Below are positions 32,483 through 41,662 of a stretch of 64,000 bases of DNA, piece after piece. Both the position numbers and the translations under genes were made by a program. Origin of the DNA: CAJQQY01 sp964564545. Lineage in GTDB: Bacteria > Bacteroidota > Bacteroidia > Chitinophagales > Saprospiraceae. Where the stretch lies: positions 38,688 through 102,687 of the forward strand of contig CAZMBP010000109.1 in assembly GCA_964564545.1 (NCBI GenBank), read 5' to 3'. Positions within the stretch are counted from its first letter, which is position 1, and each line of letters opens with the position of its first letter. The notes beneath the pieces are model-generated. The model made no database searches and was not told the origin of the DNA. It saw only the letters and a list, made by a program, of their open reading frames with translations.

Positions 32483-34174
32483 ATGTTAAATAACACTATT
32501 TCAGTTTTAGAAAAAAAAGAAACCGCTACAAAAAGACTTTGGTGGCTCAATGACGAAAGTCAGCAAATACTTAATCGAGGATATTTGTTAAAAGGTGAAA
32601 CAGTAAAAACTGCTATTGAAAGAGTAGCAACTGCTGCTGCGAAAAGACTTTTCAAACCAGAACTCAAAGAGTCATTTATTGAATTAATAGAAAATGGATG
32701 GATGAGTTTGAGTTCCCCAATTTGGGCTAATATGGGAACGGAAAGAGGATTGCCAATTTCCTGTTTCAATGTTTATGTACCAGATAACATCGAAGGAATT
32801 ACTCACAAATTAGGTGAGGTAATTATGCAAACCAAAATTGGTGGAGGAACTTCTGGTTACTTCGGCGAGTTGCGAGAAAGAGGAAGTGCAGTAACGGATA
32901 ATGGAAAAAGTAGTGGTGCTGTTAGCTTTATGAAATTGTTTGATACAGCGATGGATACCATTTCTCAAGGTGGAGTTCGTAGAGGAGCCTTTGCGGCTTA
33001 TTTGGATATTGATCATTCTGATATCAAAGAGTTTTTAGACATTAAAAGTATTGGGAACCCCATTCAAAATCTATTCAATGGAGTTTGTGTTCCTGATTAT
33101 TGGATGCAAGAAATGATTGATGGTGATATGGAAAAAAGGGAAATTTGGGCAAAGGTATTGGAGAGTCGTCAGCAAAAGGGATTACCTTATATTTTCTTCT
33201 CAGACAATATCAATCGGAATAAACCGCAAGTGTATAAAGATAAAAACATGACCATTCGGTCAAGTAATTTATGTTCAGAAATTGCGCTTCCGTCTACTCG
33301 CGACGAATCATTTATTTGTTGCTTGTCTTCCATGAATTTGGAATTGTATGATGAATGGAAAGATACTGATGCGGTGAAAACAGCGATCTACTTTTTGGAT
33401 GCTGTATTGCAAGAATTCATCGCTAAGACAGAAGATAATTATTACTTAGCTTCTGCTAATCGATTTGCCAAAAGACATCGAGCCCTAGGATTAGGTGCGA
33501 TGGGATGGCATTCTTATTTGCAAAAAAATAAGATTCCATTTGAGAGTTTACAAGCTAAAGGTTTGAATAATCAAATCTTTAAAAATATTCATGACAAAGC
33601 ATACGAAGCAAGTGCTGAGTTGGCTGAAATTTATGGCGAACCAGAAGTGTTGAAAGATTATGGTCGAAGAAATACGACGTTGTTAGCCATTGCTCCAACA
33701 ACTTCTTCCTCTGCAATTCTCGGACAGGCTTCTCCAGGAATCGAACCATTCAGTAGTAATTACTACAAGGCTGGATTAGCGAAGGGGAATTTTATGAGAA
33801 AAAATAAATATCTCAAAAAATTATTGATTGAAAAAGGAATGGATACTGAGGAGACTTGGAGAAGTATCATGTTGAATCATGGAAGTGTGCAACACTTGGA
33901 TCAATTGACTGATGAAGAGAAATCAGTTTTCAAAACCTTCAAAGAAATTAGTCAAATGGAAATAGTTCAGCAAGCTTCTATTCGTCAAAAATATATTGAT
34001 CAGGCGCAAAGTTTGAATTTAAATATTCCATCAAATCTCGCTGTTAAAGAAGTGAATAAATTAATGATTGAAGCATGGAAGTTAGGTGTAAAAACTTTGT
34101 ACTACCAAAGAAGTCAGAGTGTTTCAAAGGAATTTATTTCAAACATTGTGACGTGTTCAAGTTGTGAAGCATAG
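32483..34174 (+). CDS. nrdA: class I ribonucleotide reductase, large (catalytic) subunit
   Basis: The subunit reduces ribonucleoside diphosphates through a thiyl radical. At 563 residues it is far shorter than E. coli NrdA (about 760) and starts directly in the reductase domain with no N-terminal ATP-cone. Catalytic residues by alignment to E. coli: Cys94 (SCFN, C225), Asn262-Leu-Cys264-Ser-Glu266 (N437, C439, E441), Cys280 (C462) and the Tyr pair in TLYYQRS (Y730/Y731). The C-terminal CSSC (558-561) is the redox-active tail that receives electrons from thioredoxin. Downstream of nrdB in one operon under the cobalamin riboswitch. Confidence 0.94.
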   Translation: MLNNTISVLEKKETATKRLWWLNDESQQILNRGYLLKGETVKTAIERVATAAAKRLFKPELKESFIELIENGWMSLSSPIWANMGTERGLPISCFNVYVPDNIEGITHKLGEVIMQTKIGGGTSGYFGELRERGSAVTDNGKSSGAVSFMKLFDTAMDTISQGGVRRGAFAAYLDIDHSDIKEFLDIKSIGNPIQNLFNGVCVPDYWMQEMIDGDMEKREIWAKVLESRQQKGLPYIFFSDNINRNKPQVYKDKNMTIRSSNLCSEIALPSTRDESFICCLSSMNLELYDEWKDTDAVKTAIYFLDAVLQEFIAKTEDNYYLASANRFAKRHRALGLGAMGWHSYLQKNKIPFESLQAKGLNNQIFKNIHDKAYEASAELAEIYGEPEVLKDYGRRNTTLLAIAPTTSSSAILGQASPGIEPFSSNYYKAGLAKGNFMRKNKYLKKLLIEKGMDTEETWRSIMLNHGSVQHLDQLTDEEKSVFKTFKEISQMEIVQQASIRQKYIDQAQSLNLNIPSNLAVKEVNKLMIEAWKLGVKTLYYQRSQSVSKEFISNIVTCSSCEA

Positions 34175-34204
34175 AGGTAAAAGAATTGTTTTCTAGCTTT
34201 GTTT

Positions 34205-34244
34205 AAAAAGGATTCTTAGTAATTACTAGGAATCCTTTTTTTTT
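34205..34244 (+). terminator. intrinsic terminator of nrdBA
   Basis: AAAAAGGATTC and TAGT pair with ACTA and GAATCCTTTTT over an AATT loop, with one G-U pair inside, followed by a run of T. Confidence 0.92.
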
Positions 34245-34294
34245 GAATTACTTTGTGGTTTGTTTTTTTATGGAATTTTTTAAACAATAGTAAA

Positions 34295-36421
34295 ATGAAA
34301 AATGGTATTCTAATTTTAATCTTTTCGTTTTTTTCAATATCTCTACTTGCTCAATCAACGATGCCAAAGTTCAATGGTTGGATTGATAATGAGACTTTCA
34401 TTTTAGAGAAAAATAATAAAAAGGGAGAATCGACTCAAGTCAAAGTTAATGCTAAAAATGGGAAGGAGAATCCCTATGATGTTCCTGCTCCAGTATCTTT
34501 TTCTAGCCTAATGCCTGAAGGTTATTCTGCTCCAAGGAGAGGAAGTCATATTTCAAAGGATAAAAAATCCATCGTTTTTTCTCAAGACAATAATCTCTAT
34601 TTCTTTTCCAAAACGAATAAGAAGATTCGTCAATTGACTGCCAACAAAGGGAAAGAAAACAATCCTCGTTTTTCTCCTGATGGGAAAAGAGTAGCATTTA
34701 CTCGCGACCATAATTTATTTGTCATAGAATTAGAAACAGGATTAGAAAAACAACTCACGACGGATGGTTCTGACCTAATTTATAATGGGTGGGCATCATG
34801 GGTTTACTATGAAGAAATTCTTGGTAGAGGCTCTAATTACCGCGCATTTTATTGGTCTCCAAATAGCGAACAAATTGCTTTTATGCACTTCGATGATACC
34901 GATGTTCCTAATTTTCCAATCTATCATCATGAAGGAGAAGATATGTCTCATGGGTATTTAGAAATGACGAGTTATCCAAAATCAGGTGATCCAAATCCAG
35001 AAGTTGAATTAGGGGTGTATAATTTAAATAACAATACAATTACATGGGGTAAGAAGAATAAAGATCTAGAATATTTGGCTATGGTTCAATGGTCTCCTGA
35101 TGGAGATAAATTACTTTTTCAACAACTGAATCGTGATCAAAATATCTTAGAAATGTATAAGATGGATTTGGGAAATGGAAAAATTCAAAAGGTATATGAA
35201 GAGCAACAAAAGACATGGATTGATTGGTTTAATGATATTCGGTTTTTAGAAAAAAGTGATGGTTTTATAGTGCGAAGTAATCGAGATGGATGGTTTAATT
35301 TATATCATTATGATTGGGATGGAAAACTGGTTAATCAAATTACTAAAAATGATTTTAGAACATATAGTATTTCAAAAATAGATGAAGAGAATAAACAAAT
35401 CTTTTATAATGCTACTGGAAAAAATCCGGTTGAATCTCATCTTTTTGTGGTCAACATGAATGGAAAAAATCAAAAACAATTGACAAGTGTAGCGGGTTGG
35501 CATCGAGTTACTGTTTCTCCCGATTGCGATTATTTTATGGATCGATTTTCAAGTTTTAATAATCCTGGGGAAATGCTTTTGTTTAATACCAAAGGAAAAA
35601 AAATAAAAGAAATAGGAAAATCAACTAAGGATGTCAATCAAGAAAAAGGGTTTACAGTAGAATTTTTTACCGTTCCTTCTACAGATGGATTTGACCTCCC
35701 TGCCTTTTGGGTATTGCCTCCTAATTTTGATAAAAACAAAAAATACCCAGTCATTTTTGATATTTACGGAGGACCAGATGCAGGGGGAGTTTATAATCGA
35801 TTTAGAAATTATACTTGGAATCCAATTTATCAAGAAGGAGTAATTCGCTTTACTGTCGATCATCGTGCATCGGGCAAATTTGGAAAAAAAGGATTGGATT
35901 ATATGCATAGAAATCTAGGGAAATGGGAAATTCATGATTATATCGAATCGGTAAAATGGCTTAAAGAAAAATCATTTATTGACGGTAATAAAATTGGAAT
36001 TCAAGGAGGAAGCTACGGTGGATATATGGCGGGAATGGCTTTGACTTTAGGAGCAGATTATTTTAATTATGGTATTGCTGCACTTTCTGTAACAGATTGG
36101 AGGTTGTATGATAATGTTTATACAGAGCGATTTATGGATGAGCCAAAAGACAATAAAGACGGGTATGATTATGGTTCTGTTTTGACTCATGCAGATAAGT
36201 TAAAAGGAAAGCTTTTGATTGTTCATGGAGCTATTGATGATAATGTTCATTTACAAAATTCAATGCAATTAGTGAGTAAATTACAAGATTTGGGAAAGGA
36301 TTTTGAAATGATGATTTACCCAGGGAATCGTCATGGAATAAGAGGTGCAAAGGGACGACACAATCGTGAGATGGGATTGAAGTTTTGGAGAAAGTGTTTT
36401 GATTTGCAAACAAAACCTTAA
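34295..36421 (+). CDS. S9-family serine peptidase (dipeptidyl peptidase IV-like), exported
   Basis: I take the ATG at 34295 as start, because it begins a clean signal peptide (MKNGILILIFSFFSISLLAQ) while the longer frame adds 14 residues from the terminator region. The protein of 708 residues has an N-terminal beta-propeller (about 60-470; TNDxN-type WD-like repeats such as NPRFSPDGKRVAF and AMVQWSPDGDKLLF) containing WVYYEEILGRG, the Glu pair that binds the free N-terminus in DPP IV. The alpha/beta hydrolase domain has nucleophile motif GGSYGG, Asp in IDDNVH and His in NRHGI. It should remove dipeptides from the N-terminus of peptides in the periplasm. Confidence 0.93.
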   Translation: MKNGILILIFSFFSISLLAQSTMPKFNGWIDNETFILEKNNKKGESTQVKVNAKNGKENPYDVPAPVSFSSLMPEGYSAPRRGSHISKDKKSIVFSQDNNLYFFSKTNKKIRQLTANKGKENNPRFSPDGKRVAFTRDHNLFVIELETGLEKQLTTDGSDLIYNGWASWVYYEEILGRGSNYRAFYWSPNSEQIAFMHFDDTDVPNFPIYHHEGEDMSHGYLEMTSYPKSGDPNPEVELGVYNLNNNTITWGKKNKDLEYLAMVQWSPDGDKLLFQQLNRDQNILEMYKMDLGNGKIQKVYEEQQKTWIDWFNDIRFLEKSDGFIVRSNRDGWFNLYHYDWDGKLVNQITKNDFRTYSISKIDEENKQIFYNATGKNPVESHLFVVNMNGKNQKQLTSVAGWHRVTVSPDCDYFMDRFSSFNNPGEMLLFNTKGKKIKEIGKSTKDVNQEKGFTVEFFTVPSTDGFDLPAFWVLPPNFDKNKKYPVIFDIYGGPDAGGVYNRFRNYTWNPIYQEGVIRFTVDHRASGKFGKKGLDYMHRNLGKWEIHDYIESVKWLKEKSFIDGNKIGIQGGSYGGYMAGMALTLGADYFNYGIAALSVTDWRLYDNVYTERFMDEPKDNKDGYDYGSVLTHADKLKGKLLIVHGAIDDNVHLQNSMQLVSKLQDLGKDFEMMIYPGNRHGIRGAKGRHNREMGLKFWRKCFDLQTKP

Positions 36422-36445
36422 TTTTATTTTATAGAAGCAATTAAA

Positions 36446-36479
36446 AAAGGCATTCTTAATTTAAATTAGGAATGCCTTA
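36446..36479. terminator. bidirectional terminator between convergent genes
   Basis: AAGGCATTC (36447-36455) pairs with GAATGCCTT (36470-36478), with a further TTAATTT/AAATTAG inner part, between genes ending at 36421 (+) and 36506 (-). Confidence 0.75.
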
Positions 36480-36505
36480 TTTAATTTGTAATTGTGTTGT
36501 TATAA

Positions 36506-38599
36506 CTATTTAAAAGTTACGATTTTTCTTCTATCAATGATTCCATTTTGGTTTTTCAATACTACAAAATATACTCCTTCAGAGATAGTATGTTTTGTAA
36601 TGTTTTTTTCTAAACGAAGTTTTCCTTTTGATGCTTTTCCTTTGAATAGATTTTTTACTTTCTTCCCATTTATATCAAATAAATCAATTTGAATATCACC
36701 AGAATGATCTAATTCAATTTCAATATTTATATTTCCCATAGTTGGATTTGGAAAAACTTTTAGCGAGGTATTTTCATTATCTTGAATAAAATTAGTTGAG
36801 TTAACAAAGTCTCCAAAATATACAATCACATCATTTCCCTCCCAAGGTTCTTGAGAGAAATTTAAGGGAACTCCAGATTCATTAACTATGGAAATCTCAG
36901 AAAGGAACTGACCATCTGAAACAATGAAACTAATATCATCATTCAAATCCATGGAGTCGGGAATCGTAATATTCATTTCATTTCCATCCAGTTCAGAGTT
37001 GAAAACAAATGCCTCTCTTGCTCTCCAGAAATCTCCAAATTTATCAAACTCCATGATATTAATATCATTCGGCAATTCATCCAAATAGTAAGACATTCCT
37101 TCCAGTTTATAATTTCGATTTGGATGAATTAACAAAACTGTTGGTGCTCCATTTGCTAGATTTTTTCGAGTAATATCTAACCAAGTATTTGCTTTGTCAA
37201 AATAATTAAAAATTGAAATTGGATTAGAGTGAAACACATCAGAAATGGTAACGGGCATTTCATAAACATTGGATATTTCTCCACTAAAACTTCTTCCCAT
37301 TTTATTTTGGAAAGGGAAATTGGTTAAAACGTCGTTGGCCGAAAAACTAGAATTATATTCAAAACCCAACTCATCTAAGACATTAATTAAATATTTGTGG
37401 TAAGCTAAATGACCAGCTCGAAAATTTCTAATTGTTTCATTTGGAATATCTTCTTCGAGTACACTTTTAGAAACTTCTAATTCTCCGTAAACTGATCCTC
37501 CAAAAGTAATATTCCCATCATTGGTCGGATTATAATTATCTCTAGTATTACCCGCCTCTCCAATTGGAAAAACATCATCATCTCCAAAATCAAAAAAATG
37601 TCCTACAGAATGTGAACCAAAATTATGTCCATGAGATTGAATATAATTCATAGTCGACTGCCGATTGGTATAAAAATCTGACATTAAATTATCATCAAAA
37701 TATCGAACGGTAATATTATAAGTAGCCTCAATGTCATTGTCCGTTTCATAATCTACGAAAACTTCCAAAGTATCCATTCCGGTAGCACTATCAATATCAT
37801 GTGTAATCATCAGAGTAGAAAGTGATCTTCCAGGACTTGTATTCTTCCAAACAGTATGTGGATTATGTTCTAAAAACAATGCTCTTACAAAAAGAAATAA
37901 TACATCAGATGTTGGCTCAAATCCATTGGAGGTAATTCGTTGTGCTTCATAATCTCGATTAATTTGGTTTCTTAGAATCACTTCCTTCCATGAAAGTCCA
38001 ATGGAAACTGCAGCGCCATTTCCGTATAGATTTTTGATAACTGCTGAACTTCCATCATCAAAAGTTGCCAGCGTTTTTGCAAAAGTAGTGGAGTAACCTA
38101 ATGTCTTATAAATCGAAGCGTAAGTATTTCGTCCTAAAGAAATAACCTGCTCTTCTGGTTCATCAATATATTTCATAGAAGCTTCCCCCAAGTTTGTATT
38201 CCAATGAATCTCATAGCGAGAGTTACTATTTACATAACCATCAATTCCAAACAGAGCATAAAAATCTTCATCTTGAATTCTCGGTGCAACAAGTACACCT
38301 CCATTCTGGACATAGTCGATTAAAGCAGTTTTTTCATCAGAAGTAAAAGTGGAAGTTGTAAAGAGCGAACTACTTAAAATCATTGAATAATTTTTGGCAA
38401 CATCCACTTCTTGCGTAACGATAAAAGGAATTCCAGTTACCTTTGCCATGTGTTCTACGGAGAAAAGTCGAGCATTATTGGATTCGTTATTTTTTATGGA
38501 AAGATCTAAAATAGCAATTGCTCTTTCATGAATTTGAGCATTAGAAATGTTAGGAAATATAAAGAGGAAACTCAATAAAATGATAACTCTAGATTTCAT
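36506..38599 (-). CDS. T9SS-exported protein with a NodB-like polysaccharide deacetylase domain
   Basis: The 697-residue protein has a signal peptide (to about NAQIHERAI, residue 22), a Rossmann-like N-terminal region (about 30-235), and a NodB-fold segment. In it MITHDID (near 273) fits the metal Asp motif, GSHSVGH (near 340) the His-x3-His motif and RAGH (near 420) a later block. Around residues 605-697 is a T9SS type-A sorting domain (LKVFPNPTMGNINIEI, IQIDLFDINGKKVK, GVYFVVLKNQNGIIDRRKI). It would be anchored on or released from the cell surface and deacetylate some polysaccharide; substrate unknown. The middle region (about 520-600) looks like a small beta domain. Confidence 0.8.
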   Translation of the reverse strand: MKSRVIILLSFLFIFPNISNAQIHERAIAILDLSIKNNESNNARLFSVEHMAKVTGIPFIVTQEVDVAKNYSMILSSSLFTTSTFTSDEKTALIDYVQNGGVLVAPRIQDEDFYALFGIDGYVNSNSRYEIHWNTNLGEASMKYIDEPEEQVISLGRNTYASIYKTLGYSTTFAKTLATFDDGSSAVIKNLYGNGAAVSIGLSWKEVILRNQINRDYEAQRITSNGFEPTSDVLFLFVRALFLEHNPHTVWKNTSPGRSLSTLMITHDIDSATGMDTLEVFVDYETDNDIEATYNITVRYFDDNLMSDFYTNRQSTMNYIQSHGHNFGSHSVGHFFDFGDDDVFPIGEAGNTRDNYNPTNDGNITFGGSVYGELEVSKSVLEEDIPNETIRNFRAGHLAYHKYLINVLDELGFEYNSSFSANDVLTNFPFQNKMGRSFSGEISNVYEMPVTISDVFHSNPISIFNYFDKANTWLDITRKNLANGAPTVLLIHPNRNYKLEGMSYYLDELPNDINIMEFDKFGDFWRAREAFVFNSELDGNEMNITIPDSMDLNDDISFIVSDGQFLSEISIVNESGVPLNFSQEPWEGNDVIVYFGDFVNSTNFIQDNENTSLKVFPNPTMGNINIEIELDHSGDIQIDLFDINGKKVKNLFKGKASKGKLRLEKNITKHTISEGVYFVVLKNQNGIIDRRKIVTFK

Positions 38600-38810
38600 T
38601 TAGCGACGGTTTAGTTAGTTATTATAGAAGGGGAGTTTTAATTTTGAATAGGTGTAGCTGTAGACTATACATTTGCAAAAATTACTCCATACCTTGTTAT
38701 TGTAGTAATTTAATTTTATCCAAAAAAATTAAGTGCTTGATTTATATTATGTTGAAAGATATTCTCAATCAAGTATTTAGTCTAAAATGGTTTGATAAAA
38801 AAATATAAAT

Positions 38811-39344
38811 ATGAACTTCTATCCATTCACCAATCTTAAAACTGAAAGATTAAAACTCAGAAAAACCTTTTCCAAAGATTTAGAAGACATCCTTTTTTTG
38901 CGTTCAGATCAAACAGTAAATAAATATATTGACCGACCACCAGCCCAAACTTTAAAAGATGCCGAAGATTTTTTAAATAAGATTTCCAAAGGATTAGAGG
39001 AAGGAAAAAATGTTTATTGGACGATTACTTTTAAAGATGATGACAAAATGATTGGTTCCATTTGTCTTTGGAATTTTTCACAAGATGAGAAAATAGGGGA
39101 GGTAGGGTTCGATTTAAAACCGGAGTTTCATGGACAAGGAATCATGACAGAGGCATTAAAAACTGTGTTGGATTTTGGTTTTAAAAAATTGAAATTAGAA
39201 AAAATAGAAGCCTACACTCACCATCAAAATGAAAGTTCAAAGCGACTTCTAATTAAAAATAACTTCAAAATTGTCGAAGGAAAGATGGATGAATATAATT
39301 CAAATAACATCGTTTTAGAATGCAAAGCATTCCATATTAAGTAA
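38811..39344 (+). CDS. GNAT acetyltransferase (RimJ/RimL-like)
   Basis: The 177-residue protein begins FTNLKTERLKLRKTFSKDLEDILFLRSD and contains IGSICLWNFS, the acetyl-CoA site GFDLKPEFHGQGIMTEALKTVLDFGF and the C-terminal IEAYTHHQNESSKRLLIKNNF, all blocks of the RimJ/RimL type that acetylates protein N-termini or antibiotics/small amines. Acceptor unknown. It stands alone, 56-120 bp from a tandem heptamer repeat on its 3' side. Confidence 0.9.
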   Translation: MNFYPFTNLKTERLKLRKTFSKDLEDILFLRSDQTVNKYIDRPPAQTLKDAEDFLNKISKGLEEGKNVYWTITFKDDDKMIGSICLWNFSQDEKIGEVGFDLKPEFHGQGIMTEALKTVLDFGFKKLKLEKIEAYTHHQNESSKRLLIKNNFKIVEGKMDEYNSNNIVLECKAFHIK

Positions 39345-39411
39345 ATTAAGCAAAAACATGGAAGCTTTTTCGATTTTAAAAAAAGTCTATTTTTACCTTT
39401 TTAATAGAAGC

Positions 39412-39467
39412 CGTAAAACGTAAAACGTAAAACGTAAAACGTAAAACGTAAAACGTAAAACGTCAAA
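39412..39467. repeat. tandem heptamer repeat CGTAAAA, seven copies plus CGTCAAA
   Basis: Eight 7-bp units in a row: seven perfect CGTAAAA and a last CGTCAAA. It lies between a GNAT gene and the convergent phosphatase/CotH-like gene. The same heptamer family recurs at 55361-55381 (CGTAAAA, CGTCAAA, CGTTCAA). Confidence 0.95.
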
Positions 39468-39489
39468 CCAATAAATCCTATTACTTAAT

Positions 39490-41538
39490 TTAGTTTTTAA
39501 TCATCTTAGGTTTGAGGCGTTCTGGTCTTCTCAAAAGATCAAAAAAATCTTCAATATATGCCTTGTTTCTTTTGATCGTTTTTTCACTCATATAGGTCGC
39601 CTCATCACAAATTCGATAAATATCTTCTTCAATTGAAAGGTAATAATCAATGGTATTGTAAAATTCTTCTTCGGTAATTTTATAAGAAAAAAAGTATCGT
39701 TCATTCACATCTTTAATTGGAAGAGAAGTGTGTGGAACTGCATAACTTTGCCCAACAAATCCAGAATAATCAAAATCGTAAGGAAGAGCAATAATCTTTT
39801 CTCGCGAAGGGACTTTGACCAATTCCAAATTATGTTTATTACCCAATGACCAGTCTGTGTTGGCAATCATATATTGGAAAAATTCCATTTTCAAAAATAA
39901 CTCACGATCTAAATGGGAAGCACCTACTTTTCCTTTGTTGATTACTTTTGCATTATTTTTTCTTGCATATTCAACTTCATCTTCAATTACAAAACCAACC
40001 AATTGATATTTATCTTTTCCATTTTCGCAAATGTGGATATCAACTAATTTTGCTCGAATACAATTTTCATCAATAAAAGTATACAAGTCGTAAAGGAAAA
40101 ACTCTTTGTATAATAATTCTTGCGAGGACTTACCTGAGCTGCAAGGGAGGACAAATTTTAGTTTGTCAATTTTCAAAAAACCATTCCCTTTTAAAGATGA
40201 TTTTTTTACATCAAATTTCAAAGGCGGTAAATTGCATACTCGCTTTCGCATATTCCCACGTACTCTTACTCTTCCTTTAAGTCTCATAGCATCTTTTCCA
40301 AATTGATCAGCAACCACCAACTGTCCATCATGATATTTTTCTTTCATTTTATCCTTCCTTACTTTCTTGAAGTTGGTTTCAATCCTCAACTTTGGAACAC
40401 CATCTAGGTTGTAAATATGATCGAAAAGACTAGTTCGTTTTTTTGTTTTTAAGCCAGAAAGATTCTTCCTTTTTCCATCCAAATCACCAACTAAATAATT
40501 ATTGCTTTCTAAAATCAAAACTTGTCCATCTAGTCCTTTTTTTATACTACAGTCAATAACGATAACTCTTCCATCAAACATAGCAGTTATCTTATCTAAA
40601 CTGGAATGGCCAACAATTATTCGATCTTGATCCAACCGTTTTAAAATGGACTTGATGTTTTTCTGTTTAAAATTTTCTGTATCAAAATAACCTCGATACC
40701 ATACTGGTCCTTCTGTAGCATAAAGCAAAGTGAGTAAACTATCTTTAAAAATATCTTCCTCTTTTGCTCGTAATAATTTTTTTGTAAATGTATTGTTGAT
40801 TTCTTCTAATGATAAATCTAAATCCAAAACTGCATCTGAAACTCCAGCATGAACAAACAAGTTTTTATTGATTGACGTCAACACTTTATGACTTGCAATC
40901 CAATCACCTAACACACTTCCTTTTCGGAAAAAATGATAATACTTTTTTTTAAAAATGGCAGAGGTGTAATAATATTTTTTGTTAATGTATCTAAGGTCTC
41001 CTTGCAGTACCATGATTTCATGATTGCCGAGAAGGACTTGTACTTTTCCTCCTGCTTGTTCTGCTTCTTTTTGTAAATAAAATAGAAACCAAAGAATATC
41101 TAAAACTTGTTCTCCTCGATCCATATTATCACCTACGATTACTAAATGTCCCTTTCCATATTTCCATTTATCATTTTTATCAATGACCTCATTGGCAAGT
41201 AATAGTTTTTTTAAAATTCCAAATTGACCATGCACGTCGCTCAAAGCAATTACATTTTTTATATTATTATAGGCAACTTGGGAATCTGTTTTGAAGTCAA
41301 GATTTTGCAAATCTACCTTTGGTAAAGAAGGCCGATCAAAAGTGGTCGCTTCAGATTTTGCAATTAAAGTATCATAACCTACACCAGCTTCAATCCATTG
41401 AATTTGCAGACTATCGTTTTGTTGGAAAATGTATGGTCCATCGAAGTACTCCGTTTTGATTTGGGAAAAAAGAAGAGAGGGTAATAATATAAAAAGTAGC
41501 AATGTAAATTTTAAAAGAATTGAATTTTTCATTTTCAA
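39490..41538 (-). CDS. exported fusion of a PPP-type phosphatase with a CotH-kinase-like domain
   Basis: The 682 residues start with a signal peptide (to LLFSQ, residue 26). Residues about 85-335 are a calcineurin-like phosphatase of the PPP/Shelph type with its metal motifs in order: SDVHGQ, GDNMDRG, GNHE, a His in FVHAGVSD and VGHSS. The C-terminal half (about 390-680) has LRIETNFKK, VRVRGNMRKR, PPLKFDVKK, ANTDWSLGNKHNLELV and LPYDFDYSG. This arrangement resembles CotH-family protein kinases (RGN-K-x-P block, then N-x-D and D-x-D metal motifs). The first part is firm; the CotH relation is my reading and weaker. It would act outside the cytoplasm and might both add and remove phosphate. Confidence 0.7.
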   Translation of the reverse strand: MKMKNSILLKFTLLLFILLPSLLFSQIKTEYFDGPYIFQQNDSLQIQWIEAGVGYDTLIAKSEATTFDRPSLPKVDLQNLDFKTDSQVAYNNIKNVIALSDVHGQFGILKKLLLANEVIDKNDKWKYGKGHLVIVGDNMDRGEQVLDILWFLFYLQKEAEQAGGKVQVLLGNHEIMVLQGDLRYINKKYYYTSAIFKKKYYHFFRKGSVLGDWIASHKVLTSINKNLFVHAGVSDAVLDLDLSLEEINNTFTKKLLRAKEEDIFKDSLLTLLYATEGPVWYRGYFDTENFKQKNIKSILKRLDQDRIIVGHSSLDKITAMFDGRVIVIDCSIKKGLDGQVLILESNNYLVGDLDGKRKNLSGLKTKKRTSLFDHIYNLDGVPKLRIETNFKKVRKDKMKEKYHDGQLVVADQFGKDAMRLKGRVRVRGNMRKRVCNLPPLKFDVKKSSLKGNGFLKIDKLKFVLPCSSGKSSQELLYKEFFLYDLYTFIDENCIRAKLVDIHICENGKDKYQLVGFVIEDEVEYARKNNAKVINKGKVGASHLDRELFLKMEFFQYMIANTDWSLGNKHNLELVKVPSREKIIALPYDFDYSGFVGQSYAVPHTSLPIKDVNERYFFSYKITEEEFYNTIDYYLSIEEDIYRICDEATYMSEKTIKRNKAYIEDFFDLLRRPERLKPKMIKN

Positions 41539-41548
41539 GTATTTTAGG

Positions 41549-41581
41549 TTTGTGCTAAGTTAGAGCAATTTTTCATATTTG
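41549..41581 (+). promoter_or_regulatory. promoter-like elements upstream of the amidohydrolase gene
   Basis: TTTG at 41549-41552, a 21-bp spacer and CATATTTG at 41574-41581 match TTTG-N21-TAnnTTTG with one mismatch, giving a leader of about 75 nt before the ATG at 41663. Confidence 0.5.
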
Positions 41582-41662
41582 ATGGAAATTTTTATTGAAT
41601 TAAAAAAAAGGTTTACAGCGTGTTTTTTCATTATGAAGAAAAAAGGTACTTTAACAAAAAAA

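Noticed and set aside
34253..34294. Upstream extension of the S9 peptidase from an ATG at 34253
   Set aside because: Those residues overlap the nrdA terminator region, and the ATG at 34295 begins a proper signal peptide.
39412..39467. Possible CRISPR array
   Set aside because: The repeats are 7 bp and contiguous without spacers, and no cas genes are near.
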